A stretch of DNA of 64,000 bases from Adiantum capillus-veneris (Eukaryota > Streptophyta > Polypodiopsida > Polypodiales > Pteridaceae): contig CM043948.1 of NCBI GenBank assembly GCA_014529385.2, forward strand, positions 20,163,951 to 20,227,950. Reading direction: 5' to 3'. Below, piece after piece: positions 47,259 to 59,162 of this stretch; position 1 is the stretch's first letter; every line of letters starts with the position of its first letter. Position numbers and translations under genes: made by a program. The notes below the pieces were generated by a model. The model made no database searches, had not been told where the DNA came from, and saw nothing but the letters and a program-made list of their open reading frames with translations.

Positions 47259-48640
47259 CTATGGTTCTCTAGTGTTTTTCTTTGCTTGAGCTCTAGTCAC
47301 AACTTGTGTTGGTATCTTGGTTTCATTTTCAGACCCACTGCTAGTAGGAATCGACTCTAGCATGTTCAATGTCGTCTTTTGCACTTTGTTGGGATTCTTT
47401 GAACAATCCTCAATGAAGTAAGTGACACCACACTCTATGCAATATGAATTTATTCTAATGATCTCTGTGTGTGGACAAACATTCATCAAATGGTCACCTC
47501 CACACTTATAACAGGGTCCCGATGCAGGTCTTGATGTCCCTTGATTTGCTCTTTGTGGGTAGGTTGGTCTTTGGCCTGACAACCCCCCATGAGCTATGAA
47601 CATAAGTGTTCTTGCGTCCAAGTTATACCTCTCTTCATCTGAGGCATGTGCGGTTGTTGGTGGTCCAACATTTCCTATCATGCTCCAAGGTTCTGGTTGT
47701 TTTGGTTCTTCAGGTGGGTAATACACAGTAGGAGCCATGGGTGCACCGGAATCTTCCTAATAAGTCTGAACAGGCACTAAAGCTCGTTCTTCCTGATTCT
47801 CTAGGGTGGGTGCATATCTAATATCCACTGGTCTTGCTCTTGGTAAGGGTGGTTGTTGCCCCAATACCGGCTGTGGTCTTTCTATCCCCATAGGTCCTGG
47901 TACGTTTCCCGTTGGGTATCTAGGTACTGGATGTACCTGAGGTGGTGCTGTTTGAGCTGGAGGTGCATACTGACGCTCCTTCACATAACCCTTGTTGTAA
48001 TAGCACTCTTCTGTTGAATGATTTGTCCATTTTTGTTCGATTGCACACCATTTCGTTAGTTTTGGCATTGGTTTAGGGTATGGTGCTAACCTCCTTACAA
48101 CATCTTCTATCATTTGTTCCATGTTTGGCAATGTTGTTGTTTGGACATTCTTGTTAGTGGTGGTCTCTGTAGCTACGGATGATGAGCTATTGGATGCGAC
48201 ATCCGTATCCGTTGTCACCTCTCCATAAACAACACATTCATCCACTAAGTACAATGCTTCTCTGGTCACTTGCTCAAAACTTGTACAAGCTTTCAGGTGC
48301 AAGTCTTTCTTAAGAGTGTCATTTCTCATCCTTCTATAAAGAGGATAGATAGTCTGTCATCTTGCGGTCGTTCTCGTACTGGACATCTCTCAATGTATTG
48401 TTTGAAGCGAAGCGAAGCTTCCTTCACCTTTTCTTGCTCCTTCTGTTTGAAAGCATATACTTGGGATACCGTGTTGTGTTTGATCCCTCTTTTCGAAAAT
48501 TCCCCGGTAAACTCTTGCAGCAAGTGTTCAATGTCATGGAAACCTTCACCATTCAGTGGTTGAAACCATGTCAATTCCGTCCCTTCTAAAGTAAGACCAA
48601 ATCCTTCGTATTGTGTGTGGATATCTGTTATCTGCTTAGC
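47259..48640 (-). pseudogene. G1 gag capsid domain and zinc knuckles
   Basis: 48,574-48,326 and 48,329-47,757 give the capsid-type region (TWFQPLNGEGFHDIEHLL, EEFTGEFSKRGIKHNTVSQ-like, RPQDDRLSILFIEG, KKDLHLKACTSFEQVTREAL). 47,738-47,259 gives CYKCGGDHLMNVC and CIECGVTYFIEDC. Both use the C-x2-C-x3-H-x4-C spacing, and the second has Tyr for His (His in P1). Confidence 0.8.
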
Positions 48641-48642
48641 TC

Positions 48643-49896
48643 TTAAGACTTGCTTAAAGAGTGAGCATATGGATCTCCTGAGCCACTATACTTCTTCGGC
48701 ATACACTTGGCCACTTGAGATGGTCTCATGCGTCTATTGTCTGCCACCAATCTCATTGCTCCTATATCCCGACTAAAACTTTCTCTTTTGTCATGGACTT
48801 CATGTGCTGCTCTAGTTGGCTCCCTTGCCACGAATCTACTACTAGGAGGCAAATGTGATGGTGCTGCTGCAAACATCGGACCTACCGTAGTATGTGTAGA
48901 GAATGAAACTGCACTACCTCGATTCGTAGCCATTGACTCTCTAGAATGTAATGTTCCCATTGGGCTTGGCATAGAATAATGAGGTCGACTGAAAGATTCA
49001 GTTACATGAGTCCTCTCTCTACCTGTTGCCATCGGTTCTGGCATGACAGTTGTAGGTGCTGGTCTCAGTGGGCTTGGAGTGACATAATAATGGTGGAGTG
49101 GTCCCCCAAAGTATGTGTATACTTCCAACTCTTTTTTATCGATTTCTGCATATCGTCTTCCATACTTATCGTATGCGACAATCTTCGTTTCTGATCCCTC
49201 TGTGTAGGTAAAGACATAAAGTCTTTTCCGCTCTGTCAACTCATCAACGTAGGGTTCCTCGCATCTATAATAGAGATCTTCCTCTCCATTATTATACTTG
49301 TATAACCCCACATAGACGTTGTCTGTGTTGATTCTCAAAGTTTCATTTTCTCGTCTTAATCTAGCATTGGGGAAGCTCATTGTTGGTGCTTTCTCTTCCG
49401 GTTCTTCATCTACTTTGGCTTTCGTGCCCATCAATGCCCACTTGTCCACAATGTTAGGATTCAGGACTACCAAGTACATGATACCTTCATCATCTAGGTA
49501 CCTATCTCCGCTATAGCTCACAGGAACTAAGTCCTTGAACTCACTTGGTCTATCTTCTATCTTCACACAATAGCGGTCCATACCATCTTTGTAGATCTTG
49601 GCACCTTGCTTGTTGTCATATTGATACTTGATGAACAATAGTTTCATTGTGGCCAAAGGGTTTGATGGTCCTGCTGCCATGTTTTCTCTTTTGTTTAAGT
49701 TCAAGTATCCTAAGTGTTCAGTAAAAATCTCGTAAGATCTCTCTGAAGAAGTATCGGAAATACTTCCTTCAAGGATTGGCTCTAACGGTCGCACTACACT
49801 TTGGTTTACACTCTCCTCGGTTGATATAACAGTCGCTTGCTCTCTTTGTCTCGGTTGGTTATTCTGGAGATATCTACCAGATCTCAAATTCATCAA
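48643..49896 (-). pseudogene. G1 gag N-terminal segment (417 codons)
   Basis: Starts MMNLRSGRYLQNN. The second Met (49,893) aligns with the only Met in P1 and is the more likely start. Includes KMDRY-type and SYSGDRYLDDEGIMYLVVLN blocks shared with P1, a Pro-rich part, and ends at CMPKKYSGSGDPYAH, where a 4-nt loss relative to P1 shifts the frame into a stop. The 1,711-aa protein begins the same way (MHLRSGR). Confidence 0.8.
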
Positions 49897-51293
49897 TTCC
49901 CCTAGAGGAATTTAACTTTTCAGTCTCGACAGTTTGTTTTATCCCCATTTCTGTGACCAAAAGTGATCCAAACTGAATGATACTTGGTCAAATGGTTTGT
50001 TTTGTCAATTAGAAGACTTCTCTGATCTCAAGTGAAAATTTTGTATCAGATTTGCTCAGAAAGACATTATACGCATATGATGTCTTTTTTCCTAGATTTT
50101 GGATATTTTTGCTTGCTCACTCTCAGTAGCATCCTTATGCTCTGTCCACTCACAAAATTCAATTTGAACTCTGGTTGTGCAAGTTATGGCCAGATTAGGC
50201 TTTTCTGGGCAATTTCCCGATTGTTGGCTTACTTGGGGTCAAATGTGATCCAAATGATATGAAACTTGAATTACAAGCTCTAGACAGCTAGTACAAAGGA
50301 TCTGTGATAGCAAAATGTCAAAATTTGCCTAGAATTAGGTTGGAGACATCATACGCGTATGATGTCTTTTTGTCCAATTTTGGTCCAAACTTCATATTTC
50401 AGCTATTCACTATGTTTGCAACAATGTTGTCAAGTCAAAATTCTAAAATCACATCAGCAAGTGCAAAAAGACATTATACGCGTATGACGTCTTTTTTCAC
50501 AGATTTGCCCAATTTTCAATTTTAAGCTTCTCCAAGTGTGTATCTTTGAGTTTCAAGTGTTTTTATCAAGTTTGAATGCAAAAATGAGCTCTTAATCAAT
50601 TTTCCCTATTCTTTGCGTTTTTTTTGCACTTTGACTTGGTATTTTGAGTTTTTAGAAGTGTTAAAGCCCTTGTTTTATGTTGATCTTAGGGTAAAACCCC
50701 CCATCTGAACACTCTGGTAATGTCAGATTTTTAGTTTGGTCTCTGTTTAGCCCTTAAGACATCATACGCGTATGATGTCTAAAGTTGCAGATTTCCAGTT
50801 TTTTGGCACAAAACTCTTCCAAGAGCTCTCTTAAGTGCTCAGCAAAACTCAGTTTCACAGAAAATCTCTCTGCACTTTGTTTATGCCAGTTTCACTACCA
50901 AATCAACGGTTTAGTGATCTAACATGCAAACAAACACATCAAGCAAATAAATCACTGATTAATAGCTCTAGATCAAGATCAAATCAAGTCCTACCTAAGC
51001 TACTTCTAATCATAAAATGGGTTTTTGCAATTGTGAGTATAAAGAGATTCACTGCCACACACGGACTAGTAAATACCTCAATCTCAACAACCACTCAACA
51101 CCAACAAAAAACAATCTAATCTAAACCAAAAAAACTGTCAAACACGAAAGACCCAAGAATCTACAAGTTTCATAGTACCTCTCAAAGATCCTCGGAGTCC
51201 ACCACTCCTAGATCTCTCTAACTAAAATATACAAAGTAAATGAAACAATTCACCTCGTAGGATTAGTCTAAGGTCACCTACTTAGGGCTCTCG
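49897..51293 (-). promoter_or_regulatory. G1 first leader with 4 palindrome copies
   Basis: Copies start at 50,063, 50,345 (perfect), 50,470 and 50,758 (perfect). Transcript-order spacing is 288, 125 and 282 bp. The last copy ends 169 bases before the Met at 49,893. Otherwise non-coding. Confidence 0.9.
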
Positions 51294-51311
51294 TCCCCAG
51301 CAGCGGTGCCA
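51294..51311 (-). other. G1 tRNA-Asp-type primer-binding site
   Basis: Minus strand TGGCACCGCTGCTGGGGA, two bases from the LTR end. P1 has the less altered form TGGCGCCGCTGCCGGGGA. Confidence 0.85.
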
Positions 51312-51313
51312 AA

Positions 51314-51978
51314 TGTTGGGCGGTTACGCCGCTAGCGGTGGCTATGATAGCGAGAACTCAACCTACAAACAAGAATGTCAGACGAGGACGGAGCTTGACC
51401 CGCAGGCACATGGAAACAAATAAGTGAGTGTCAAATCACCTACTCAACCTTCTAATGACAATCACTACCAAGGAAATCAAACCTAAGTTCTCAAATACGT
51501 AAATGACTGAAATCCGTACTACAAACAAATGCTATCCGAAACATGATCTAAAGTCATCGAATCAGCCTCAAGCTCAAAGGGGGGTCTCTACACTAGGTAA
51601 GGACAATACCCTATGAATCTACAATATAATCTCAACCTGTAACCACTCCGTGCGGTAAACACGTATGAAGACAGGCCAAAAAATTCAGGTGACCGAATTT
51701 TGACTCCGATGGTACTAATGTGTAGCTCAACTTGCCGCGGTTCTATCGATATATGGCACGCTCAATTCTGACACACAGGTAGGGAGAAAACTCACATAGA
51801 AGCTCATGGGAGCTCACCTCGCGTAGAAGCTGAATGCGCGTACGCTTGGTATCGGTGCGTAGCTCTCGTCGTTGCTAACACAATGGCGGTGTCGCTTCTC
51901 CAATGGCAGCTCCGTAGCTCGCGTAGCAAGAGGATAAAACTCACTCTCTCACTCTCTCTCAGACACAGTCATGACGCT
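51314..51978 (-). repeat. G1 5' LTR, truncated (U3 and promoter missing)
   Basis: Matches 18,529-19,190 at about 95% with mostly C/T and G/A differences. It stops matching near the GAGACACAGTC block. The missing part holds the TATA box, so this copy has lost its own promoter. Confidence 0.85.
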
Positions 51979-53826
51979 GTCAGGAGTTTTTTTGAACAAG
52001 GGATTGCGCATATGTACATACACATGCATGGTGCATCGAATAAAGGATTACCCAATTTCCATAGCCAGGTGGTTACGTGGGGCCCACGTGTGTACAGGTA
52101 GGACAGGGTGTACATAGTGCATCGATTTTCACTATTATCAGTACCAGTGTGTTTTTTATACAATAAGAAGGAGTTGGTAGCGCGTAAAACTTCTCGAGGA
52201 AGCTATCCGCGGGCCGACATGAGGTAAGCAGGGGCGTCAGATGGCATCTAGTGGCGTCAGGAGGCCGAACGGGGTCAATACTTGCACGTGGATGAGTACG
52301 GACACAACGTGGATGTTTTCTTGTGATAATTATGCAGAAAGGTCATCATGAGAACCATAATTTGGGGCCACTTCACGTGGTGGCGGGATGCATTATTGAA
52401 AAAAACTGAGTGCCAGGTGTGCGGATGATGCAAAAAAGGTGACAACTATGCACTACGAGGTCAGTTTTTGGCGTGTTCGGGGTCCATTTGAGGTCATCTA
52501 AAAGGCCACGGGTGCCCAACTAAAAAATCTAAGTGTGGGAACTGAAAAAAGAGAGAGAAGACCAGAAAAAACGTGGAGAAGATAGGAGGAACAGCTGCAA
52601 GTGTGTTTTTGCTGTTTTTGAGCATTTTTTGGCCCTAAACTACTCATCCGAGGTCGGATTTGAGCACTTTGACATTGTAGACTGGGGTTTTGGGCCATTC
52701 CGGACGCGATGGCGCTGTCCATTTTGCCAAATTCCTCACTCTTTTTTTGCTATTTTTCTGTGTAATATTCTCCGGTGAGTGAAGCCTCTGCTTAACTTTG
52801 TGGTTGTATCTGGTGTATTTCCTCAATACTGTGTAAACTATTTTCCCCATTGGTGTTGGGATGAGCTTCATTGAGTCTAAACAACAGAAATTTTCCTCCT
52901 TTGAGCTGAATTGAGAGTGTGTGTCTGAGTGTATATGTGTGAGTGTTGAGTGGGAAAGTGGGAAATCTCTCTCTTCTCACTCCGTCTGTGTGTTTCCTGT
53001 CTCGGCCAGGCTCGTTGTGTAAGCCGAGTGGTGCCCCATAATGTGTGTGTGTATCATCCCAAGAGTGTGTGTGTGGGGTCATTATAGAGGCGTTGTGTGT
53101 GTTTCCATCCCGCTCACATTCTTTTGGAGCCCCCACGGAGGATCTTCTTCGAGTACCTTCTGCTTCGAGCTTCAAGCTTCGAGATTCGGGATTACAGGTT
53201 GCAGGTTGTAAATTACAGGTTACAAGGACAGGTAGAGGTGCATGTGATTCACACAGGTACAGGTAGCTGGAGTACAGTGATATACTAGCAGTGATGTCAC
53301 TTGCAGTTGTTGTGGGTATGCATCACTTGGCGCCTGTTTGAGCGCATTGTCTGTTGGATTGTATGTTACTTGTGGAAACTGCCAATTGTACGCCTTTGTG
53401 GAGCCATATTTGGTTTTATTTGGCAGTCCCAGCCATTTCTGAGACTTGGTCTGGAAGATAGTCATTTATGAGACTTGACTATACGCGATTTGCATAAGCC
53501 TTCGTGTGAGGGTCGATAGCGTGAGGTTTTATTGAGTTGGGGGATTCTCAAATGTGGAGATCCTTTCGGTGATACAGGTAGTTGGAGTACCCTTTTCGTG
53601 ACCTCGCCATAGGCTATGTACTAGTGAGTCCTATTTGATGCTCGGGTTCTATTGTTGACAGTTTATGCATACATATACAGTCTATATTTTGGGTTCACAC
53701 TGCTCTACTTCTAGGGAAACTCTGCCAAAATTTTTCCAAGTTATGATGGCTAGTTTTTTGGTATTTTGAGCCATTTATGCTGTTTATGTTGTTGAAATTT
53801 CGGCAAAATCAGAGGTAAAGTCAGGT
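51979..53826. other. unresolved spacer between the two Athila-like elements
   Basis: No convincing gene. Contains GT/GTGTGT-rich stretches (52,915-53,105) and a small cluster of ACAGGT repeats (53,195-53,270). It may be the leader or intron-like part of the fragment that follows. Confidence 0.4.
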
Positions 53827-54075
53827 GTGCCTTCTTGGGAGTCATGGCTGGATTTAATGGATGATCAAAATGGCCCTCAATTCACTCCATTTCATTTAAC
53901 TCAAAGAATCCAGATAAATGTTCATGTGTCCAGGAAGATTTTTTTTCAGCAGCGCATAGTCTTTATGTTCGGGCCGAGAAGATTACGAGAGATCTTGGAA
54001 TGTCCTTTGCCTGTTGTAATTCCGATGATCAACTATGAAAACTCATTTGATGTGCATGTATTTGTCCTTATCTAA
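53827..54075 (+). pseudogene. fragment related to the pre-gag ORF of the first element
   Basis: 82 codons with QINVHVSRKIFFQQRIVFMF, ILECPLPVVIPM and a SFDVHVFVLI end. Aligns along its length with the minus-strand stretch at 4,222-4,524. It ends 20 bp before the P1 LTR. Likely a piece of a Tat/Ogre-type ORF1 left of the P1 insertion. No known domain. Confidence 0.55.
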
Positions 54076-54095
54076 AGTTGAGCTCCATTGAAGTT

Positions 54096-55032
54096 TGTTG
54101 AGCCAGCAGAGGATCACACCCACATTTTTGCTCACACTCATCACTTTTGTAACCATTGATTGTAATAAATGTCTTTCCGACATTGATTTTGAATTGAGTC
54201 ATTCATTAAGTAACGGGACTCAATTGAGTTTCCAGCTTGTAATCCCGAAGTAATTTCACTTGCTAATGTAATTAGTTAGAGATGTTCTCACCTCCAAGGC
54301 TGAGGTATATAAGCCAAAATTTTTGTAATCTAAGGGATTCAGATTATTAATCAAAGGTGAGTTTTTGAGCGCCGTGACTGTGTCTGAGAGAGAGAGAGAG
54401 AGAGAGTCTTATCTACATTCTATGCGAGCTACGGAGCCGCCATTGGAGAAACGACACCGCCATTGTGTTAGCAACGGCGAGAGCTACGCACAGATACCAA
54501 GAGTGCGCGCTATCGGCTTCTATGTGTGGTAAGTTCCTACGAGCTTGGGTGTGAGTTTTCTTCCAACTCGTGTGTCGGAATAGAGCATGCAGCATATCTA
54601 TAGAACCACAATGAGTAGAGCTACGCATTAGTACCATCGGGGTCAAGTTTCGGTCACCTGTATTTTTCAGCCTGTCTTCATACGCGTTTACCGCACGGAG
54701 TGGTTATAGGTTGATTTTGCAGTTCAAGTCTTTAGGGTGTTGTTCTTACCTAGTGCATAGACTTCCCCTTGAGTTTGAGATCGATTCAATGATTCTAGAT
54801 CCTGTTTCGTATAGCATTCGTTCGTAGTACGGATTTCAGTCACTTGCGTATTTTAGAACTTAGATTTGATTTCCTTAGTAGTGATTGTCATTAGAAGGTC
54901 GATTAGGTGATTTGACACCCACCTAGTTGTTTCCATGCGCCTGCGGGTCAAGCTTCGTCCTCGTCTGACAAATTCTGTTGTTGGTTGAGTTCTCGCTATT
55001 TAGCTTCCGCTAGCGGCGTAACCGCCTTAACA
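54096..55032 (+). repeat. P1 5' LTR (937 bp)
   Basis: TGTTGAG...CCTTAACA. Inverted homologue of 18,529-19,473. TATATAAG at 54,306-54,313 and a (GA)n tract at 54,388-54,406. Confidence 0.9.
54306..54313 (+). promoter_or_regulatory. P1 LTR TATA box
   Basis: TATATAAG, in the position matching TATAAGAG in the G1 3' LTR. Confidence 0.6.
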
Positions 55033-55034
55033 TT

Positions 55035-55052
55035 TGGCGCCGCTGCCGGGGA
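55035..55052 (+). other. P1 tRNA-Asp primer-binding site
   Basis: TGGCGCCGCTGCCGGGGA, one mismatch to the plant tRNA-Asp complement as I recall it, two bases after the LTR. Confidence 0.9.
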
Positions 55053-56457
55053 CGAGAGCCCTAAGTAGGTGACCTTAGACTAATCCTACGAGGTGAGTCG
55101 TATAAACTACTTTGTATACTTTAGTTAGAAAAGATCTAGGAGTGGTGGACTCCGAAGATCTCGAGAGATACTAGGAAGTGGGGTATTCCTGGGTCTTCTG
55201 TGTTGACAGTATTTTTAGTTTAGCTTAGATTTGTTTGTTGTTTTGTTGGTGTTGAGTAGTTGTTGATAGAAGAAGAATTTGCTAGTCCGTGAGTGGCAGT
55301 GGATCTCTTTAAAATCACAATTACCAAACCCATTTTATGATTAGGAATAGCTTAGGTAGGACTTAATTTGATCCTGATCTAGAGCTAGTAATCATTGGAG
55401 TATTTGCTTGATATGGTTGATTGCATGTTAGATCACTAAACCGTCGAGTTAGTAGTGAAACTTGCAATAAACAAAAGTCAGAGAAATTTTCTGTGTATCT
55501 GGGAGTTGCTGAGCACTTGACAAAGCTTTAGGAAGGATTCTGTGCCAAAAAAATGAAAATCTGCAACTTTAGACATCATACGCATATGATGTCTAAATAA
55601 CCAAACAGAGACCAAAACAGAAATTTTGACTTTACCAGAGTGTTCAAAAGGGGGGTTATACCCTAATTTCAACTTAAAACAAGAGCATTAACACTCAAAG
55701 AAACCCAAAAAGACAAGTCGGAGTCCAAGAAACGCAAAGAAGAGGAAATTTTGGATTCAGATCTTGTTTTTACATTCAAACCTGACAAAAACACTTGAAA
55801 CTCAATCATAAACATTGGAGAAGGCTTAAAACCAAGAATAGTCAAAATCTGGGACAAAAGACATCATACGCGTATAATGTCTTTTAGCACATCCACTGCT
55901 TATTTTTGATATCTGACCTGACAAGATTGTTACAAACACTGTAGAAAGCAAAAATATCAAGTTTTGACCCAAATTGATGAAAAAGACATCATACGCGTAT
56001 GATGTCTTCTATCTAATTTTGGACATATTTTGATACTTTGCAACCACAGATCCATTGTAATAGCTGTCTAGAGGTTATATTTCAAGTTTCATCCCATTTG
56101 GATCATAATTGACCCAAAACAAGTCAAAAGCGGAAAATTGCCAAGAAAAGCCTAAATTAGCCATAACTTGCTCAAACAGAGTTCAAACTGAATTTTGTGA
56201 GTGGACAGAGCATAAGGGGCCTACCGAGAGTGAGCATAACCAAAATAGTCTAAATCTGTGAAAAAAGACATCATACGCGTATAATGCCTTTTTCAGCATA
56301 ACTGCAACAAAATTCTCACTTGATGAAACAGAAGTTGTCCAACTGACAAGATTAAACAATTGACAAAGTATCAATCAGTTTGGATCAATTCTGACCACAA
56401 AAACTTGGGGAAAACAAATTGCTGAGACGGAAAAGTTAAAGTCCTTTAGGGGAATTG
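55053..56457 (+). promoter_or_regulatory. P1 leader with 4 palindrome copies
   Basis: Copies start at 55,572, 55,860, 55,985 (perfect) and 56,267. Spacing 288, 125 and 282 bp, identical to G1. The last copy ends 169 bases before the ATG at 56,458. No coding frame. Confidence 0.92.
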
Positions 56458-57714
56458 ATGAATTTGAGATCGGGCAGGAACCTCCAGAATAACCAACCAA
56501 AACAAGGGGAACCAGCAAGTGTCATATCAAACGAGGGAAGTGTAAACTAAGGTTGGGTGCAACCATTAGAGTCGATCTTTGAAGGAAGTGTCTCTGATAC
56601 TTTTTCGGAGAGATCTTACGAGATTTTCACCGAACACTTGGAACACTTGAACCTGAACAACAGAGAAAATATGGCAGCAGGATCATCAAACCCTTCCGCA
56701 ACCATGAAGCTATTATTCATAAAATACCAGTACGACAATGAGCAAGGTGCCAAGATCTACAAGGATGGAATGGACCGTTATTGTGTAAAGATAGAAGAGA
56801 GACCTAGTGAGTTCAAGGACTTAGTGCCTGTGAGCTATAGCGGAGATAGATATCTAGATGACGAGGGTACCATGTACTTGGTAGTCCTAAACCCTAACAT
56901 TGTGGACAAGTGGGGATTGATGGGCACCAAAGCCAAAGTAGATGAGGAACTCGAGGAGAAATCACCAATCATGAACTTCCCTGATGCGAGGTTAAGAAGA
57001 GAGAATGAAACTACAAGGATCAACACTGATAACATCTATGTGGGGCTATACAAATATAATAATGGGGAGCAAGATCTCTATTATAGATGTGAAGAACCCT
57101 ACACCGGAGAGTTGACATACCAAAAAAGACTTTATGTCTTTACCTACACAAAGGGATCGGAAGGGAAAATTGCCGCTTACGACAAGTATGGCAGGCAATA
57201 CTCAACAATGGGCAAGAAAGAATTAGAAGGATATACATACTTTGGGGGACCACTACATCAGTATTATGTTACTTCTAGCTCACAAAGACCAGCACCAACA
57301 AATGGAGGGCAAAACCCAATGACGACAGGAGGACAAAGAACTCAGGCTGCTGACTCTTTCAGTCAACCTCAGTACTCAAAGCCCGGACCAATGGGATCAT
57401 TACATTCCAGAGAGTCAATGGATACGAATCGAGGTAGTGCAGTTCCAATCCCCACGTATACCACTCCAGGTCCAAGGTTCGAAGCGGAACCATCACATTT
57501 ACCTCCTAGTAGTAGATTCAGGGCGGGGGAACCGACAAGGGTAACCCATGAAGTCCATGATGCTAGAGAAAGCTTTATCTGGGACACAGGAGCAATGAGA
57601 TTGGTAGCAGACCATAGACGTATGAGACCATCTCAAGTAGCGAAGTGTATGCCAAAGAAGTATGGTGGTTCAGGAGATCCGTATGCACATGTGTCACTCT
57701 TTAAGCAAATATGA
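56458..57714 (+). pseudogene. P1 gag N-terminal segment
   Basis: ATG at 56,458 (MNLRSGRNLQNNQPKQG), TAA at 56,548-56,550 where G1 has CAA (Gln), then open to 57,714. About 40 bp present in G1 are missing near 57,712, which shifts the frame just before the capsid domain. Blocks SYSGDRYLDDEGTMYLVVLN and CMPKKYGGSGDPYAH are shared with G1. Confidence 0.85.
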
Positions 57715-59140
57715 GGGATTTGGTCTTACGCTAGAAGGTACGGCATTGACATGGTTTCAACCACTGAACATAGGGGGATTCCATGACATTGACCATTTGC
57801 TAAGAGAGTTTGCTGAGGAATTCTCAAAACGAGGGATTAAGCACAATACGGTCTCACAAATATATGCTTTTAAACAGAGAGAACACGAAAAAGTGAAGGA
57901 AGCTTCACTTCGCTTCAAACAATACATTGAGAGATGTCCAGTACGTGAACGACCACAAGATGACAGACTATCTGTTCTCTTTATTGAGGGACTGAGAAAC
58001 GACACTCTCAAGAAGGACTTGCACTTGAAAGCTTGTACAAGTTTCGAGCAAGTAACGAGAGAAGCATTGTACTTAGTGGATAACTGTACGGTTTATGGAG
58101 AGGTGTCAGCGGATACAGATTTTGCATCCAGTAGCTCTTCCTCCGTAGCGAGCGAGACTACCACTAAAAAGAATGTTCAAACAACAACCATGCCAAATGT
58201 AGAGCAAATGATAGAAGAGGCTCTAAAAAGGATGGCACCCTACCAAAAACCATTGCCAAAAACACTGAAATGGTGTGCTATTGAACAAAAATGGACAAAA
58301 CATCCAATAGAGGAGTGCTATTACAACAAAGGGTATGTAAGGGAGCGTCAGTATGCACCTCCTGCTCAATTAGCACCACCTCAAGTACATCCAGTACCTC
58401 GATACCCAACGGGAAATGTACCAGGACCTATGGGGATAGAAAGACCGCAACCGGTATTGGGACAACAACCACCTTTACCAGGAGCAAGACCAGTGGGCAT
58501 TAGATATGCACCAACCTTAGAGAGTCAGGAAGAACAAGCCCTAGTGCCTGTTCAAGCCTATTATGAAGAATCTGGTGCACACATGTCTCCAACTGTGTAT
58601 TACCCACCAGAAGAACCCAAACAACCAGAACCATGGGGCATGATTGGGAATGTTGGAACACCAACAATTACAAGTGCTTCTGATGAAGAGAGATACAATT
58701 TGGACGCAAGAACATTGATGTTCATAGCTCATGGAGGGTTAACAGGACAAAGACCATCCTATCCACAAAGGATGAATCAAGTGGGACTAAGACCAGCACT
58801 AGGACCCTGTTACAAGTGTGGAGGTGACCATCTGATGAATGTTTGTCCACATACGGAAATCATTAGAATTAACGCTTATTGCACTGAGTGTGGGGTTACT
58901 CACTTCATTGAGGATTGTTCAAAGAATCCAAACAAAGTGCAAAAGACGACATTGAATATGCTAGAAACTATTCCTACAAGCAGTGGGTCTGAAAATGAAA
59001 CTCTGATACCAACGCAAGTTGTTACTAGAGCTCAAGCTAAGAAAACCACTAGAGAACCTGAGAATGGAAAGTTAGCGACCGAAGTGGTTAGTCAAGGACC
59101 GCGGAGTCAAAGAAACACATGGAAAGCTAGAAGAACTTGA
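57715..59140 (+). pseudogene. P1 gag capsid domain and zinc knuckles
   Basis: Open from the deletion to 59,140: GFGLTLEGTALTWFQPL, EFSKRGIKHNTVSQIYAF, RPQDDRLSVLFIEGLRND, then knuckles CYKCGGDHLMNVC and CTECGVTHFIEDC, both C-x2-C-x3-H-x4-C with all ligands present. Ends at TGA near 59,138. Confidence 0.85.
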
Positions 59141-59162
59141 GAGTCAAAACGGGAAACGAGAG

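Larger units (their letters stand above)
18529..51978 (-). mobile_element. G1: giant Athila-like Ty3/gypsy element, with two nested insertions
   Basis: A partial 5' LTR (51,314-51,978) and a complete LTR at 18,529-19,473 in the same orientation are about 95% identical by eye. The plus-strand P1 LTR is clearly more divergent from both, so these two are best read as the pair of one insertion. Between them are PBS, gag-pol, a second protease ORF, a second palindromic leader, a long coiled-coil ORF and a PPT. Subtracting the nested Copia and gag-protease elements leaves roughly 19 kb. The alternative is a fusion of an autonomous element with a related non-autonomous one. All frames carry stops or shifts. 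Confidence 0.6.

Noticed and set aside
51979-53826. Cellular gene with introns in the spacer
   Set aside because: GTGAGT-like and CAG-like sites occur, but there is no supported exon chain, and the only protein-like part matches a retroelement ORF.
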